A stretch of 64,000 nt of DNA, taken from contig NZ_JABSTZ010000004.1 in the NCBI RefSeq assembly GCF_013283745.1, positions 248,001 through 312,000 of the forward strand, in the 5' to 3' direction. Shown here in pieces: positions 9,901 to 17,261 of the stretch (the first letter of the stretch is position 1; each line of letters begins with the position of its first letter). The translations under genes and the position numbers were made by a program. This DNA is from Aeromicrobium stalagmiti. GTDB taxonomy: Bacteria; Actinomycetota; Actinomycetes; Propionibacteriales; Nocardioidaceae. The notes beneath the pieces were generated by a model that ran no database searches, was not told where the DNA came from, and saw only the letters and a program-made list of their open reading frames with translations.

Positions 9901-10854
9901 GACACGATGCTCGGGATGTACGAGCTCGGCGGCGGATGGCTGCGCGTCGAGCAGGTCAAGATCGGCCGGCACGCCTTCGTCGGCAACTCCGGCATGACCG
10001 CGCCGGGGCGCAAGGTGCCGAAGGGCGGTCTCGTCGCGGTGCTCTCGGCCGCGCCCCAGCGGGCCAAGGCCAAGGCCGGCACGTCGTGGCTCGGCAGCCC
10101 GCCTCGCAAGCTGCGACGCACCGCCGGGGAGGTCGACGTCAGCCGGACCCGTGAGCCCACGCGCGGCCTGCGGGTGGCGCGGGCGTCGATCGAGGTCGCC
10201 CGTGTCGTCCCGCTGGTGATCGGCGGCCTGCTGGCGCTCGCGGCCGTCCTCGGGCTGGAGCTCGTCGTGGACGTCTGGGGCTGGCCCGCGGCGGCGCTCC
10301 TGTCCGGCCTGGTGATGATCGGCGTCGGCGCGGTGGCCGCGGCCGTGTCGGCCGGTGCGAAGTGGGCCCTGGTCGGGCGGGTCCGCGCGGGGGAGCACCC
10401 GCTGTGGAGCTCGTTCGTCTGGCGCAACGAGCTCGCCGACACGTTCGTGGAGCTGCTGGGCGCGCCGTGGGTCGCCCGCACGGCGTCCGGGACGCCGCTG
10501 CTCAACGTCTGGCTGCGCTCGCTCGGGGCCGAGATCGGGCGCGGAGTGTGGTGCGAGACGTACTGGCTGCCGGAGGCCGACCTGATCGTCCTCGGAGAGG
10601 GGAGCACCGTCAACCGGGGCTGCGTGGTGCAGACCCACCTGTTCCATGATCGGATACTCAGCATGGACACCGTGACGCTCGAGCCAGGATCGACCCTCGG
10701 ACCACACGGGGTCATCCTGCCCGCGGCGACCGTGGGCTCGCACGCGACGATCGGGCCCGTGTCGCTGGTCATGCGCGGGGAGTCCGTGCCCCGCAAGACG
10801 CGCTGGATCGGCAACCCGATCGGTCCGTGGACCGAGGACGACGTCGTCCTGTGA
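6952..10854 (+). CDS. Pls/PosA-type NRPS-like protein (A-PCP-membrane/LbH domains)
   Basis: 1300 residues from ATG 6952; an in-frame GTG at 6859 overlaps the upstream hairpin and is less likely. Order: AMP-binding adenylation domain (about 20-500; FTSGSTGTPKGV near 162), peptidyl carrier protein (about 510-590; Ser544 in FFVLGGGSLS carries phosphopantetheine), then a long terminal region with five or six membrane segments and three blocks of left-handed beta-helix hexapeptide repeats. This terminal region is the one of epsilon-poly-lysine synthetase (TIGR02353 type), where it replaces a condensation domain. The gene overlaps the M1 peptidase by GTGA. Product unknown; a homo-oligomer of an amino acid or an acyl-amide is plausible. 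Confidence 0.85.
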   Translation: MLTCVHARDTTSSAGVSPLIRSHHAPSVRTLVDIVRETVATDPDAPALDNGSSVLTYGEFYEAADAFASSLREQGVARGDRVGVRVDSGTLDLYVAIMGVLVAGAAYVPVDVDDPDSRARTVFSEADVAAVVGNGLTITGRRAPQLAADEGLPRPTDDAWVIFTSGSTGTPKGVAVSHRSAAAFVDAEAALFLQGSPLGAGDRVMAGLSVAFDASCEEMWLAWGHGACLVPAPRSLVKSGSDLGPWMIANSITVVSTVPTLVSLWPAGVLEDVRLLILGGEACPPEIGERLAGPDREVWNTYGPTEATVVACAAQLSPGEPVRIGLPLAGWDLAVVDAEGRQVEPGQDGELIIGGVGLARYLDPAKDADKYAPMPTLGWERAYRSGDVVRFDGEGLVFVGRADEQIKIGGRRIELGEIDSALLALPGVVAAAAAVRTTEAGNHILVGYVTTDDTFDLAASLDILRRQMPEALVPRLGRVDDMPTRTSGKIDRDALPWPLRSIGAGETEATLDGTSAWLKDIWLDLLGAVVTSPADDFFVLGGGSLSAAQLVGRLREQFPEVTVADVYEHPTVADLATTLDAMSSAQARRNASVRPVRLSTQVAQSLLVVPLRTITGLRWLTWIALGHHLAASVLDWPWLPQLPWVWVVLGVALLIAPPGRMLLAAATARLLLRGVAPGSHPRGGGVHLRLWLAEHVADELRAGSLSGAALLRTYARALGARVAKDVDLHSLPPITGLLSIDAGASIEPEVDLSGHWIDGDTLHVGPVVIGADARIGVRSLLGPGARIGEGAEVGAGSAVFGEVPAGEYWSGAPARHNGPARGPQTSTRAARSTGWTVAYSVVAAFLAALPVQAVLAAAAVVAPLVRPADGLGEAALRLTYVAPLAVVVAYVALALLLLVFVRIQSIGLESGTYAVHSRPAWRAWSVFRAMDEARTWLFPLYSSTLTPLWLRALGARIGDDVEASTVLMLPALTSVNDGAFLADDTMLGMYELGGGWLRVEQVKIGRHAFVGNSGMTAPGRKVPKGGLVAVLSAAPQRAKAKAGTSWLGSPPRKLRRTAGEVDVSRTREPTRGLRVARASIEVARVVPLVIGGLLALAAVLGLELVVDVWGWPAAALLSGLVMIGVGAVAAAVSAGAKWALVGRVRAGEHPLWSSFVWRNELADTFVELLGAPWVARTASGTPLLNVWLRSLGAEIGRGVWCETYWLPEADLIVLGEGSTVNRGCVVQTHLFHDRILSMDTVTLEPGSTLGPHGVILPAATVGSHATIGPVSLVMRGESVPRKTRWIGNPIGPWTEDDVVL

Positions 10855-12170
10855 AGTCGACCGTCTCCGCCGAGCCCGGCCACGACCCCTACGTCCCCGA
10901 TCACGGTGATCTCTCGTACGACGTCGGGCACTACCGGCTCGAGCTGGAGTACAAGGTCGACTCCAACCAGCTCGGCGGTCGGGCGTGGATCACCGCCACG
11001 GCGCGTGACGACCTCGAGCGCTTCGAGCTCGATCTCTACCACCTGAGGGTCTCCAAGGTCACGGTCGACGGTGCCGCCCCGGCGAAGTACTCCCACCACA
11101 AGAGCCGTCTCGTCGTCCGGCCGCGCACGACCATCGCGGCGGGGGAGACCTTCACGGTCGTCGTCGCCTACGCCGGCTCGCCCAGGCCGATGCCCGGTCT
11201 CGACGGCGACGCCGGGTGGGAGGAGCTCACCGACGGAGCGATCGTCGCCTCGCAGCCGCACGGCGCACCGTCGTGGTTCCCGTGCAACGACCGTCCCTCC
11301 GACAAGGCCACCTACGAGATCGAGCTGACGGCCCCGTCGAGCTATGTCGTCGTCGCCAACGGCGTGCTCGAGACCAGCCGCCGCCGCGCGGGCACCACGG
11401 TCTGGACCTTCGTCGAGAGCTCGCCCATGGCGACGTATCTCGCGACGATCCAGATCGGCCGCTACGAGACGTCCGAGGCGGGCTCGTCCGTCCCGGTCCG
11501 CACGGTGCACCCGGTCGGCAGCGGCGCCGTCGTCGCGGAGACCTTCGGCCGGCAGGCCGACATGATGGCCTTCTTCGTTCGGCTCTTCGGCCCGTATCCC
11601 TTCGCCGGCTACACCGCCGTCATCACCGAGGACGAGCTGGAGATCCCGCTGGAGGCCCAGGGGCTCTCGGTGTTCGGGTCCAACTTCAGCACGACCGAGT
11701 GGGAGCACCAGCGCCTCATCGCCCACGAGCTGGCCCACCAGTGGTTCGGCAACAGCCTCACGCTGGGCAGCTGGCGCGACATCTGGCTGCACGAGGGCTT
11801 CGCCTGCTATGCCGAGTGGCTCTGGTCGCAGGAGTCGGGCGGACCGTCGGCCGACGACCAGGCCGAGACCCACTGGAAGCTGCTCGACGAACTGCCGCAG
11901 GACCTCGTGCTCGGCGACCCCGGTCCCGACCTGATGTTCGACGACCGGGTCTACAAGCGTGGAGCCCTGCTGCTGCACGCCCTGCGCCTCACGGTCGGCG
12001 ACACGGCCTTCTTCGAGCTCGTCCAGGACTGGACGACGCGGTTCGCCCACGGATCGGTCACGACCGAGCAGTTCGTGGCGCTGGCCGCCGAGCGCTGCGG
12101 AGCCGACGTCGGCGAGCTGTTCGACCGGTGGCTCCGCGACGTCATCCTGCCGGAGCTGCCTCCGGCGTGA
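10851..12170 (+). CDS. M1 family zinc metallopeptidase, short form
   Basis: 439 residues from the GTG that overlaps the NRPS stop. Zinc motif HELAH (292-296) followed by the third ligand Glu315 in WLHEGF, the exact M1 spacing. The substrate-anchoring GAMEN motif is replaced by LEAQGLS. The protein stops after the catalytic domain, about half the length of aminopeptidase N; such short forms are common in actinobacteria. No signal peptide. Translational coupling with the NRPS-like gene suggests a linked role, but this could be chance proximity. Confidence 0.9.
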   Translation: MKSTVSAEPGHDPYVPDHGDLSYDVGHYRLELEYKVDSNQLGGRAWITATARDDLERFELDLYHLRVSKVTVDGAAPAKYSHHKSRLVVRPRTTIAAGETFTVVVAYAGSPRPMPGLDGDAGWEELTDGAIVASQPHGAPSWFPCNDRPSDKATYEIELTAPSSYVVVANGVLETSRRRAGTTVWTFVESSPMATYLATIQIGRYETSEAGSSVPVRTVHPVGSGAVVAETFGRQADMMAFFVRLFGPYPFAGYTAVITEDELEIPLEAQGLSVFGSNFSTTEWEHQRLIAHELAHQWFGNSLTLGSWRDIWLHEGFACYAEWLWSQESGGPSADDQAETHWKLLDELPQDLVLGDPGPDLMFDDRVYKRGALLLHALRLTVGDTAFFELVQDWTTRFAHGSVTTEQFVALAAERCGADVGELFDRWLRDVILPELPPA

Positions 12171-12714
12171 CGACCGGTGGTGCGGGCGCCAGCACGGTCG
12201 CGGCAGCCACGTAGCCGTCGGGAGCGGGAAGGTCGAACATCCACACCGGTGCGCCGATCGGCTCGGACTCGGGCCACGCCTGCAGCGCGGGGGGAGCGTC
12301 GGGCTCGGAGACCCCGATCGCGTCGGGGTCGATCGTCAGTCCGTGCCCGGTGGCCTTGACCACCGACTCCTTGCGCACCCACGTGACCAGGCCGGACGAG
12401 GCGGGGCCGGTGGCCTCCACGTCGACGCCGACGGGGCCGGCGTCGCTGACGGCGACCACCGCCTGGTCGCCCGAGCGGCCGAGGCTCAGGTGCAGCGGGC
12501 GAGCGCCGGGGGGCAGGCGGACCTGCAGCTTGCCGTGGCGGTCGCTCCCGCACGTACGGCAGGCATGCACCACCCTGACCTCGTCGACCGTGTGCCCCGA
12601 CGCGTCGGCAGCGATGCGGGTCAGGAGATCACGCCCGACGTCCCGAGAGCGCAGCCAGGTGACGAGCAGTCGCCCGGGTGAGGCGGGGCGAGAGGAGTGA
12701 CTGGTCACAGGCAC
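12142..12714 (-). CDS. 4'-phosphopantetheinyl transferase (Sfp-type)
   Basis: 190 residues, GTG start. Family motifs are present: GVDVE (Asp98, Glu100, Mg binding) and WVRKESVVKATG (112-123, with Glu116 and Lys120). It transfers phosphopantetheine from CoA to a carrier-protein serine. It is convergent with, and overlaps by 29 bases, the M1 gene of the NRPS cluster, so the PCP of the NRPS-like protein is the obvious client; the carrier domain at 44896-45732 is another candidate. Confidence 0.9.
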   Translation of the reverse strand: MPVTSHSSRPASPGRLLVTWLRSRDVGRDLLTRIAADASGHTVDEVRVVHACRTCGSDRHGKLQVRLPPGARPLHLSLGRSGDQAVVAVSDAGPVGVDVEATGPASSGLVTWVRKESVVKATGHGLTIDPDAIGVSEPDAPPALQAWPESEPIGAPVWMFDLPAPDGYVAAATVLAPAPPVVTPEAAPAG

Positions 12715-12799
12715 GGTCTATCACAGGAACTTGTCCGGCTCCGACCGTCATGTCCGTTATCCGCCAGTCAGTGTCGGTGGCGGGAGTCATGATGGAGGC

Positions 12800-14245
12800 A
12801 TGTTCACCGACCACGATCGCTGCTACCGGGCCGTCCAGGCTCGCGATGCGCGCTTCGACGGGGTCTTCTACACCGGTGTCAGGACGACGGGCATCTACTG
12901 CCGACCGTCCTGCCCGGCGGTCACGCCCCACCCGCACAACGTGACCTTCTTCGCGACCCCCGCGGCGGCCCAGGACGCCGGGCTGAGGGCCTGTCGTCGG
13001 TGCCGGCCCGACACCACTCCGGGATCCCCGGAGTGGAACGTGCGCGCCGATGCCGTCGGCCGCGCGATGCGCCTGATCGGCGACGGGGTCGTCGAGCGCG
13101 AAGGGGTCGAGGGGCTCGCCGGCCGGCTCGGCTACAGCCAGCGACACGTCAACCGCATGCTGACCCAGGAGCTCGGCGCGGGTCCGCTGGCGCTGGCCCG
13201 CAGCAACCGTGCGCACGCGGCCCGCGTGCTGATCGAGACCACGGAGATGGCGATGTCCGACATCGCGTTCGCTGCCGGTTTCGCCTCGATCCGGCAGTTC
13301 AACGACTCGGTCCGGCAGACCTACGCGCTCACCCCGACCCAGATGCGAGGTCGACGGCGCACCACGCCCACCGGTCGCATCACCGTCCGGCTCGCGGTGC
13401 GCCTGCCGTTCAACGCCGGGGCGCTCCTCGACTTCCTCGCCGCGCACGTGCTGCCGGGTGTCGAGACGGTGCGCGACCGCACCTACGCGCGGGTGCTGCG
13501 GCTTCCGCACGGGCTCGGCGTCATGGCGCTCACGCTGCACGACGACCGGGTCGAGTGCGAGCTCGAGCTCGCCGACCTGCGTGACACGGCCGTCGCGATC
13601 GGGCGGGCCCGCCGGATGCTCGACCTCGACGCCGATCCCGTGGCGATCGACGGCGTCCTCGCGGCCGACGAGATCCTGCGCCCGCTCGTCGAGGAGGCGC
13701 CCGGCCTGCGCGTGCCGTCGCACGTCGACGGCTTCGAGGTCGCGGTGCGGACGATCGTCGGGCAGCAGGTCTCGGTGGCGGGTGCCAACACCGTCCTCGG
13801 CCGGCAGGTCCCGTCACGCGGCACCCGGGTCGACTTCGCGCTCGCCGCGGCGCACGGCCTGACCCATGCGTTCCCGGCAGCCGAGGCGTTCGCGGACGCC
13901 GACCCGACGTCGTTGGGCATGCCGCAGTCCCGGGCTCGGACGATCATCGACCTCGCCCGCGACGTCGCCGACGGCACGCTCGACCTCGATCCCGGGGGCG
14001 ATCGCGAGGCGGTCCGCGAGCAGCTGGTCGGCATGCGCGGCATCGGTCCGTGGACGGCCGACTACGTCGTGATGCGTGCGCTCGCACATCCTGACGTCCT
14101 CCTCACCACCGACCTGGTGCTGCGCCGTGAGCTCGAGCGCCGTGGCATCACGCCCGACGACACCGAGCGGTGGCGTCCGTGGCGCTCCTACGCCGGCATG
14201 CACCTGTGGCGTGCCACCTCTGCCTTCGAAAGGACAGCACCATGA
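12800..14245 (+). CDS. Ada-N/AraC/AlkA fusion: DNA-3-methyladenine glycosylase with alkylation sensor
   Basis: 481 residues; ATG 12800 has an SD-like GGAGG just upstream. Order: Ada zinc domain (about 1-75, Cys34, Cys38, Cys65, Cys68), AraC-type HTH (about 85-190), AlkA N-terminal domain (about 195-310) and HhH-GPD glycosylase (about 315-481, with GMRGIGPWTADYVVMRAL). It removes alkylated purines and should sense methyl-phosphotriesters to activate transcription. Fusions of this kind are known in actinobacteria. It overlaps the ogt gene by ATGA, giving a two-gene adaptive response operon. Confidence 0.92.
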   Translation: MFTDHDRCYRAVQARDARFDGVFYTGVRTTGIYCRPSCPAVTPHPHNVTFFATPAAAQDAGLRACRRCRPDTTPGSPEWNVRADAVGRAMRLIGDGVVEREGVEGLAGRLGYSQRHVNRMLTQELGAGPLALARSNRAHAARVLIETTEMAMSDIAFAAGFASIRQFNDSVRQTYALTPTQMRGRRRTTPTGRITVRLAVRLPFNAGALLDFLAAHVLPGVETVRDRTYARVLRLPHGLGVMALTLHDDRVECELELADLRDTAVAIGRARRMLDLDADPVAIDGVLAADEILRPLVEEAPGLRVPSHVDGFEVAVRTIVGQQVSVAGANTVLGRQVPSRGTRVDFALAAAHGLTHAFPAAEAFADADPTSLGMPQSRARTIIDLARDVADGTLDLDPGGDREAVREQLVGMRGIGPWTADYVVMRALAHPDVLLTTDLVLRRELERRGITPDDTERWRPWRSYAGMHLWRATSAFERTAP

Positions 14246-14706
14246 CGACCCGATGGATGGACTCCCCGATCGGGGGCCTGCGCATCCGCACCTCGGCCGG
14301 CCTCGTCACGGCGATCGACTTCGGCGCGAGCCGTCCCCGGCACTGCCGGGTGGCCGACCCGTTGCTCGATCTCGCCGAGCAGCAGCTGGGCGAGTACTTC
14401 GGCGGCGAGCGCACGACGTTCGACCTGCCGCTCGCCAACGACGGGACCGAGTTCCAGAAGAAGGTGTGGGGCGAGCTCGTGCGCATCCCGTACGGCGAGA
14501 CCGCGAGCTACGGAGACATCGCCCGCAGGCTCGGCTACGAGCCGGTCATCTCGCGAGCGGTGGGCGCGGCCAACGGTGCCAACCCCATCCCCATCGTCGT
14601 GCCGTGCCACCGCGTGATCGGGGCGGACGGATCGCTGACGGGCTATGCCGGCGGCCTGGAGCGCAAGCGCACGCTGCTCGACCTGGAGCGACCCGGACTG
14701 TTCTGA
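14242..14706 (+). CDS. ogt: Methylated-DNA--protein-cysteine S-methyltransferase
   Basis: 154 residues. The active-site motif PCHRVIG is intact with methyl acceptor Cys122, and the helix-turn-helix arginine finger region precedes it. The enzyme transfers the methyl group of O6-methylguanine to itself in a suicide reaction. ATG 14242 overlaps the stop of the Ada/AlkA fusion gene, so direct reversal and base excision of alkyl damage are produced together. Confidence 0.95.
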   Translation: MTTRWMDSPIGGLRIRTSAGLVTAIDFGASRPRHCRVADPLLDLAEQQLGEYFGGERTTFDLPLANDGTEFQKKVWGELVRIPYGETASYGDIARRLGYEPVISRAVGAANGANPIPIVVPCHRVIGADGSLTGYAGGLERKRTLLDLERPGLF

Positions 14707-14768
14707 CGTGTTCGCCCGGCGTTCATCCGCGTCCGGCACGATGCCGTCAGACGGAGGTGGAGGCCGAG

Positions 14769-15212
14769 ATGGCGAAGCAGGACGCGATGACCCAGCAGGG
14801 CAAGAAGGCGGCGAAGGCCCAGAAGCGTCTCGCCGACGCCACGTCCCGCGTGGAGGAGCTGACCGCGGAGGTCGCGCGGCTGAAGACGCAGGTCAAGACC
14901 CTCGAGATGGACGTGGTGACCTGGCGCAGGAAGGCGCAGAAGCAGAAGTCGCGGGCCAAGAAGCTGCGGGCCGCTGCTGAGCGGGCGATCGCCGAGGCCG
15001 CGCACGCAGCGCGCAAGCGGACGACGACCAAGGCCGGCCCCCGACAGGTGATCGCCGACCACCCGCGAGCCGAGCCGCTGGCGCTCCGCGGAGCGCCGGC
15101 GCTGCCCGCCGCGACCTGGACGGTGACCCAGCTGCGGGCCGCGGCGAAGGAGCAGGGCGTGGCCGGATACTCGCGCCTGCGCAAGGACGAGCTGCTGCAC
15201 GTGCTGATCTGA
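14769..15212 (+). CDS. Coiled-coil protein with C-terminal Rho_N/SAP-like domain
   Basis: 147 residues, start chosen for the SD-like GGAGGTGGAGG upstream. Residues 1-90 form a Lys-rich coiled coil. The C-terminal 30 residues (WTVTQLRAAAKEQGVAGYSRLRKDELL) resemble the N-terminal helical domain of Rho factor, which binds nucleic acid. The same ending occurs in the next gene, so the two are paralogs at least over this domain. The basic charge supports DNA or RNA binding. Role unknown; a nucleoid-associated protein is likely. Confidence 0.75.
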   Translation: MAKQDAMTQQGKKAAKAQKRLADATSRVEELTAEVARLKTQVKTLEMDVVTWRRKAQKQKSRAKKLRAAAERAIAEAAHAARKRTTTKAGPRQVIADHPRAEPLALRGAPALPAATWTVTQLRAAAKEQGVAGYSRLRKDELLHVLI

Positions 15213-15297
15213 CGTGCGGCGCGCCGGGTACGCCGTTCGGGGGTTGTTCACCTGGACGTGCGACGATCACGGCTCCCGTCACAGCCTGAGGAGAACC

Positions 15298-15918
15298 ATG
15301 GCCGCCCAGAAGAAGTCGACCGACAAGGCGTCGACCGCCAAGAAGCCCGGTAGTGCCAATAAGCCCAGTGCCAAGAAGGCCGGTGCCAAGAAGTCGAGTG
15401 CGAAGAAGTCGCTCGCTGCTGCCGCCGAGGCCGAGCTCGCCGCGGCCAAGGCCACGATCAAGAAGCTGAGGGCGACGGTCGCGCGGCTCGAGAAGAGCGT
15501 CGACAAGGCCGAGAAGAAGGCGTCCGACCTCAAGGCTGACCTCAAGAAGCGTCAGGCTGCGGCGACGACGTCCGGCAAGTCGGCCGCCAAGAGGGCCAAG
15601 GACTCCGGCCTCGCGCAGGTCAAGAAGGCCCGCAAGGCCGTCGAGGACGCGGTCGACGACGTCATCGACGCCGTGATCCCCGACAGCACGCCCGAACCGG
15701 CCCCCGCGACCGCACCGGCCCCGGCTGCCAAGGCCCCGGCCGCGAAGGCCCCGGCTGCCAAGGCCCCGGCCGCGAAGGCGCCTGCAGCCAAGGCACCCGC
15801 GGCGAAGGCATCCGCCACCGAGCCGACCGTGGCCCAGCTGCGCGCTGCGGCCAAGCAGAAGGGCGTCGCCGGCTACTCGCGCATGCGCAAGGACCAGCTC
15901 ATCGCCGCGCTGGCCTGA
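15298..15918 (+). CDS. Histone-H1-like Lys/Ala/Pro-rich protein with Rho_N-like tail
   Basis: 206 residues; ATG preceded by SD-like GAGGAG. Residues 1-40 contain AKK repeats, 40-85 a coiled coil, 135-165 a series of six or seven KAPAA units like histone H1 or HupB tails, and the last 30 residues a Rho_N-like domain (PTVAQLRAAAKQKGVAGYSRMRKDQL) almost identical to the previous gene. It is probably a nucleoid protein. In Mycobacterium a protein with such a tail (HupB) follows leuD; here no hupB follows leuD, and this gene lies about 1.3 kb upstream of leuC. Confidence 0.8.
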   Translation: MAAQKKSTDKASTAKKPGSANKPSAKKAGAKKSSAKKSLAAAAEAELAAAKATIKKLRATVARLEKSVDKAEKKASDLKADLKKRQAAATTSGKSAAKRAKDSGLAQVKKARKAVEDAVDDVIDAVIPDSTPEPAPATAPAPAAKAPAAKAPAAKAPAAKAPAAKAPAAKASATEPTVAQLRAAAKQKGVAGYSRMRKDQLIAALA

Positions 15919-15960
15919 TCTATTTGGCCTGATCTTCTCGGCCTGATCTCCTCCGCCTGA
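15912..15960 (+). repeat. 14-bp tandem repeat, 3.5 copies
   Basis: Units start at 15912, 15926, 15940 and 15954 with the core GGCCTGATCT and a variable T/C-rich rest. The first unit includes the last codon and stop of the H1-like gene, so each copy repeats an in-phase or out-of-phase TGA. It probably arose by slippage. Confidence 0.8.
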
Positions 15961-15963
15961 ACG

Positions 15964-16005
15964 CCGTCCGTGGCTGTGGACGAACGAGTCGACAGCCACG
16001 GACGG
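15964..16005. terminator. Perfect 14-bp inverted repeat (terminator or operator)
   Basis: Arms CCGTCCGTGGCTGT (15964-15977) and its exact complement (15992-16005). The 14-base spacer can add a further GAC/GTC pairing around GAACGA. It lies behind the H1-like gene and just upstream of the next gene. There is no T tract, so termination by hairpin alone or a regulator site are both possible. Confidence 0.7.
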
Positions 16006-16023
16006 TCGTGGCGATGGTGGAGC

Positions 16024-16437
16024 ATGACTCCACGCCGCGACATCGTCCACACCGCCGCCGACCTCGAGGCCTGCTGGCGCCGCCTGATCGAGCCCCTCGG
16101 CTTCGCCAGCCGGCAGGTGTTCGCGATCCTCATCGACCGCGACGGCGAGGTGTTCCGCTCGGTCATCCACGTCACCGAGTGCCCCCGCGACCCCGACGAC
16201 GAGATGGTGACCCACCTGGCCGAGGCGTTGCGTGCCGCCCTCGACCAGGCTGATCCGCAGGGCTCGTGCGCCGTCGTGTGGGCGAGACCGACGCACGCCG
16301 GCACCCGGGCGTCCGACCTGGAGTGGGTCCGAGCGTTCGCCGGCGCCCTCGATGCGGTGGGCCTCGGTCGGTGGCCCGTCCACGTCGCTGACGACCACGT
16401 CATGCGTGCCGTCGGGCCCGACGACCTGGCGGCCTAG
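16024..16437 (+). CDS. Hypothetical protein
   Basis: 137 residues. ATG 16024 is preferred; an in-frame start at 15970 would lie inside the inverted repeat. The protein is acidic, soluble and predicted alpha/beta, with a DLEACWRRLIEPLGFASRQVF helix-strand opening and a DPDDEMVTHLAEAL segment. I recognise no family. The gene is convergent with the IclR regulator, 4 bases away. Confidence 0.65.
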   Translation: MTPRRDIVHTAADLEACWRRLIEPLGFASRQVFAILIDRDGEVFRSVIHVTECPRDPDDEMVTHLAEALRAALDQADPQGSCAVVWARPTHAGTRASDLEWVRAFAGALDAVGLGRWPVHVADDHVMRAVGPDDLAA

Positions 16438-16441
16438 GCGA

Positions 16442-17158
16442 TCAGCTGCTGCGGCGCAGGCTCTGCGAGAGGCGCTCCGCGGCGGCGACGACGGCAGGCG
16501 CGTGCATCCGTCCGGGCTGTCGGGTCAGGCGCTCGAGCGGACCCGAGACCGACACGGCGGCGACGACCTTGCCCGAGGGTGAGCGGACGGGCGCCGACAC
16601 CGAGCCGACACCGTTCTCGCGCTCACCGACGCTCTGCGCCCACCCGCGACGGCGCACGGCCGAGAGCTCGGCGGCGGAGAACGTTGCCTTGAGCAGCCCC
16701 TTGTTCATGCGCTCGGGGTCCTCCCACGACAGCAGCACCTGGGCGGCGGAGCCGGCGCTCATGGTCAGCTGGCCGCCGACCGGGATGGAGTCGCGCAGGC
16801 CGGTCGGCCGATCGGCGGCGGCCACGCAGACCCGGAAGTCTCCCTGGCGGCGGAACAGCTGGGCCGACTCGCCGGTGATGTCACGCAGACGGGCGAGGAC
16901 GGGGCCGGCGGCCGCGAGCAGGCGGTCCTCGCCGGCAGCGGCGGCGAGCTCGCCCAGGCGCGGGCCGAGGATGAACCGCCCTTGCATGTCACGGGCGACG
17001 AGTCGATGATGTTCGAGCGCGACAGCGAGGCGGTGGGCGGTCGGGCGGGCGAGCCCGGTGCTCGCCACGAGTCCGGCGAGCGTGGCCGGTCCGGGCTCGA
17101 GGGCAGCCAGCACCATGGCGGCTTTGTCGAGAACGCCGACTCCGCTAGAGTTGTCCAT
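16442..17158 (-). CDS. ndgR: IclR family regulator of leuCD (NdgR/AreB/LtbR type)
   Basis: 238 residues, start chosen at MDNSSGVGVLDKAAM, which matches the N-terminus and length of Streptomyces NdgR as I remember it. An N-terminal winged HTH (about 8-70, GLARPTAHRLAVAL) is followed by an IclR effector domain. In streptomycetes and corynebacteria this regulator controls leucine biosynthesis from the divergent leuCD promoter. The divergent position next to leuC here fits the same role. Confidence 0.93.
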   Translation of the reverse strand: MDNSSGVGVLDKAAMVLAALEPGPATLAGLVASTGLARPTAHRLAVALEHHRLVARDMQGRFILGPRLGELAAAAGEDRLLAAAGPVLARLRDITGESAQLFRRQGDFRVCVAAADRPTGLRDSIPVGGQLTMSAGSAAQVLLSWEDPERMNKGLLKATFSAAELSAVRRRGWAQSVGERENGVGSVSAPVRSPSGKVVAAVSVSGPLERLTRQPGRMHAPAVVAAAERLSQSLRRSS

Positions 17159-17163
17159 GTCTT

Positions 17164-17177
17164 GATACTGCCGTATC
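17164..17177. promoter_or_regulatory. Candidate NdgR operator in the ndgR-leuC intergenic region
   Basis: GATAC-TGCC-GTATC inverted repeat, 6 bases upstream of the ndgR start within the 103-base divergent region. An IclR-type dimer would fit. The adjacent CGCATTGTGAGACG could be part of the site. The assignment is inferred from position. Confidence 0.45.
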
Positions 17178-17261
17178 GCATTGTGAGACGCAAGTACCCC
17201 GGAACCACGGGGTCCTGCAACGAGAGGGTCCTGCGCGAGCAGGGGAGCCGAGGAGAGCGCC

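Noticed and set aside
6937..10743. Very long open frame on the minus strand opposite the NRPS-like gene
   Set aside because: Its translation is Arg/Pro/Ala/Gly-rich without domains, and the plus strand has a clear A-PCP protein. Open antisense frames are expected in very GC-rich DNA.
12731..12799. Earlier start of the Ada/AlkA gene at 12731
   Set aside because: The extra 23 residues are not like any Ada protein, and GGAGG with ATG 12800 gives the normal N-terminus.
15720..15800. KAPAA-coding direct repeat considered as a DNA element
   Set aside because: It is coding sequence for the H1-like tail with codon variation between units, so the protein is the selected feature.
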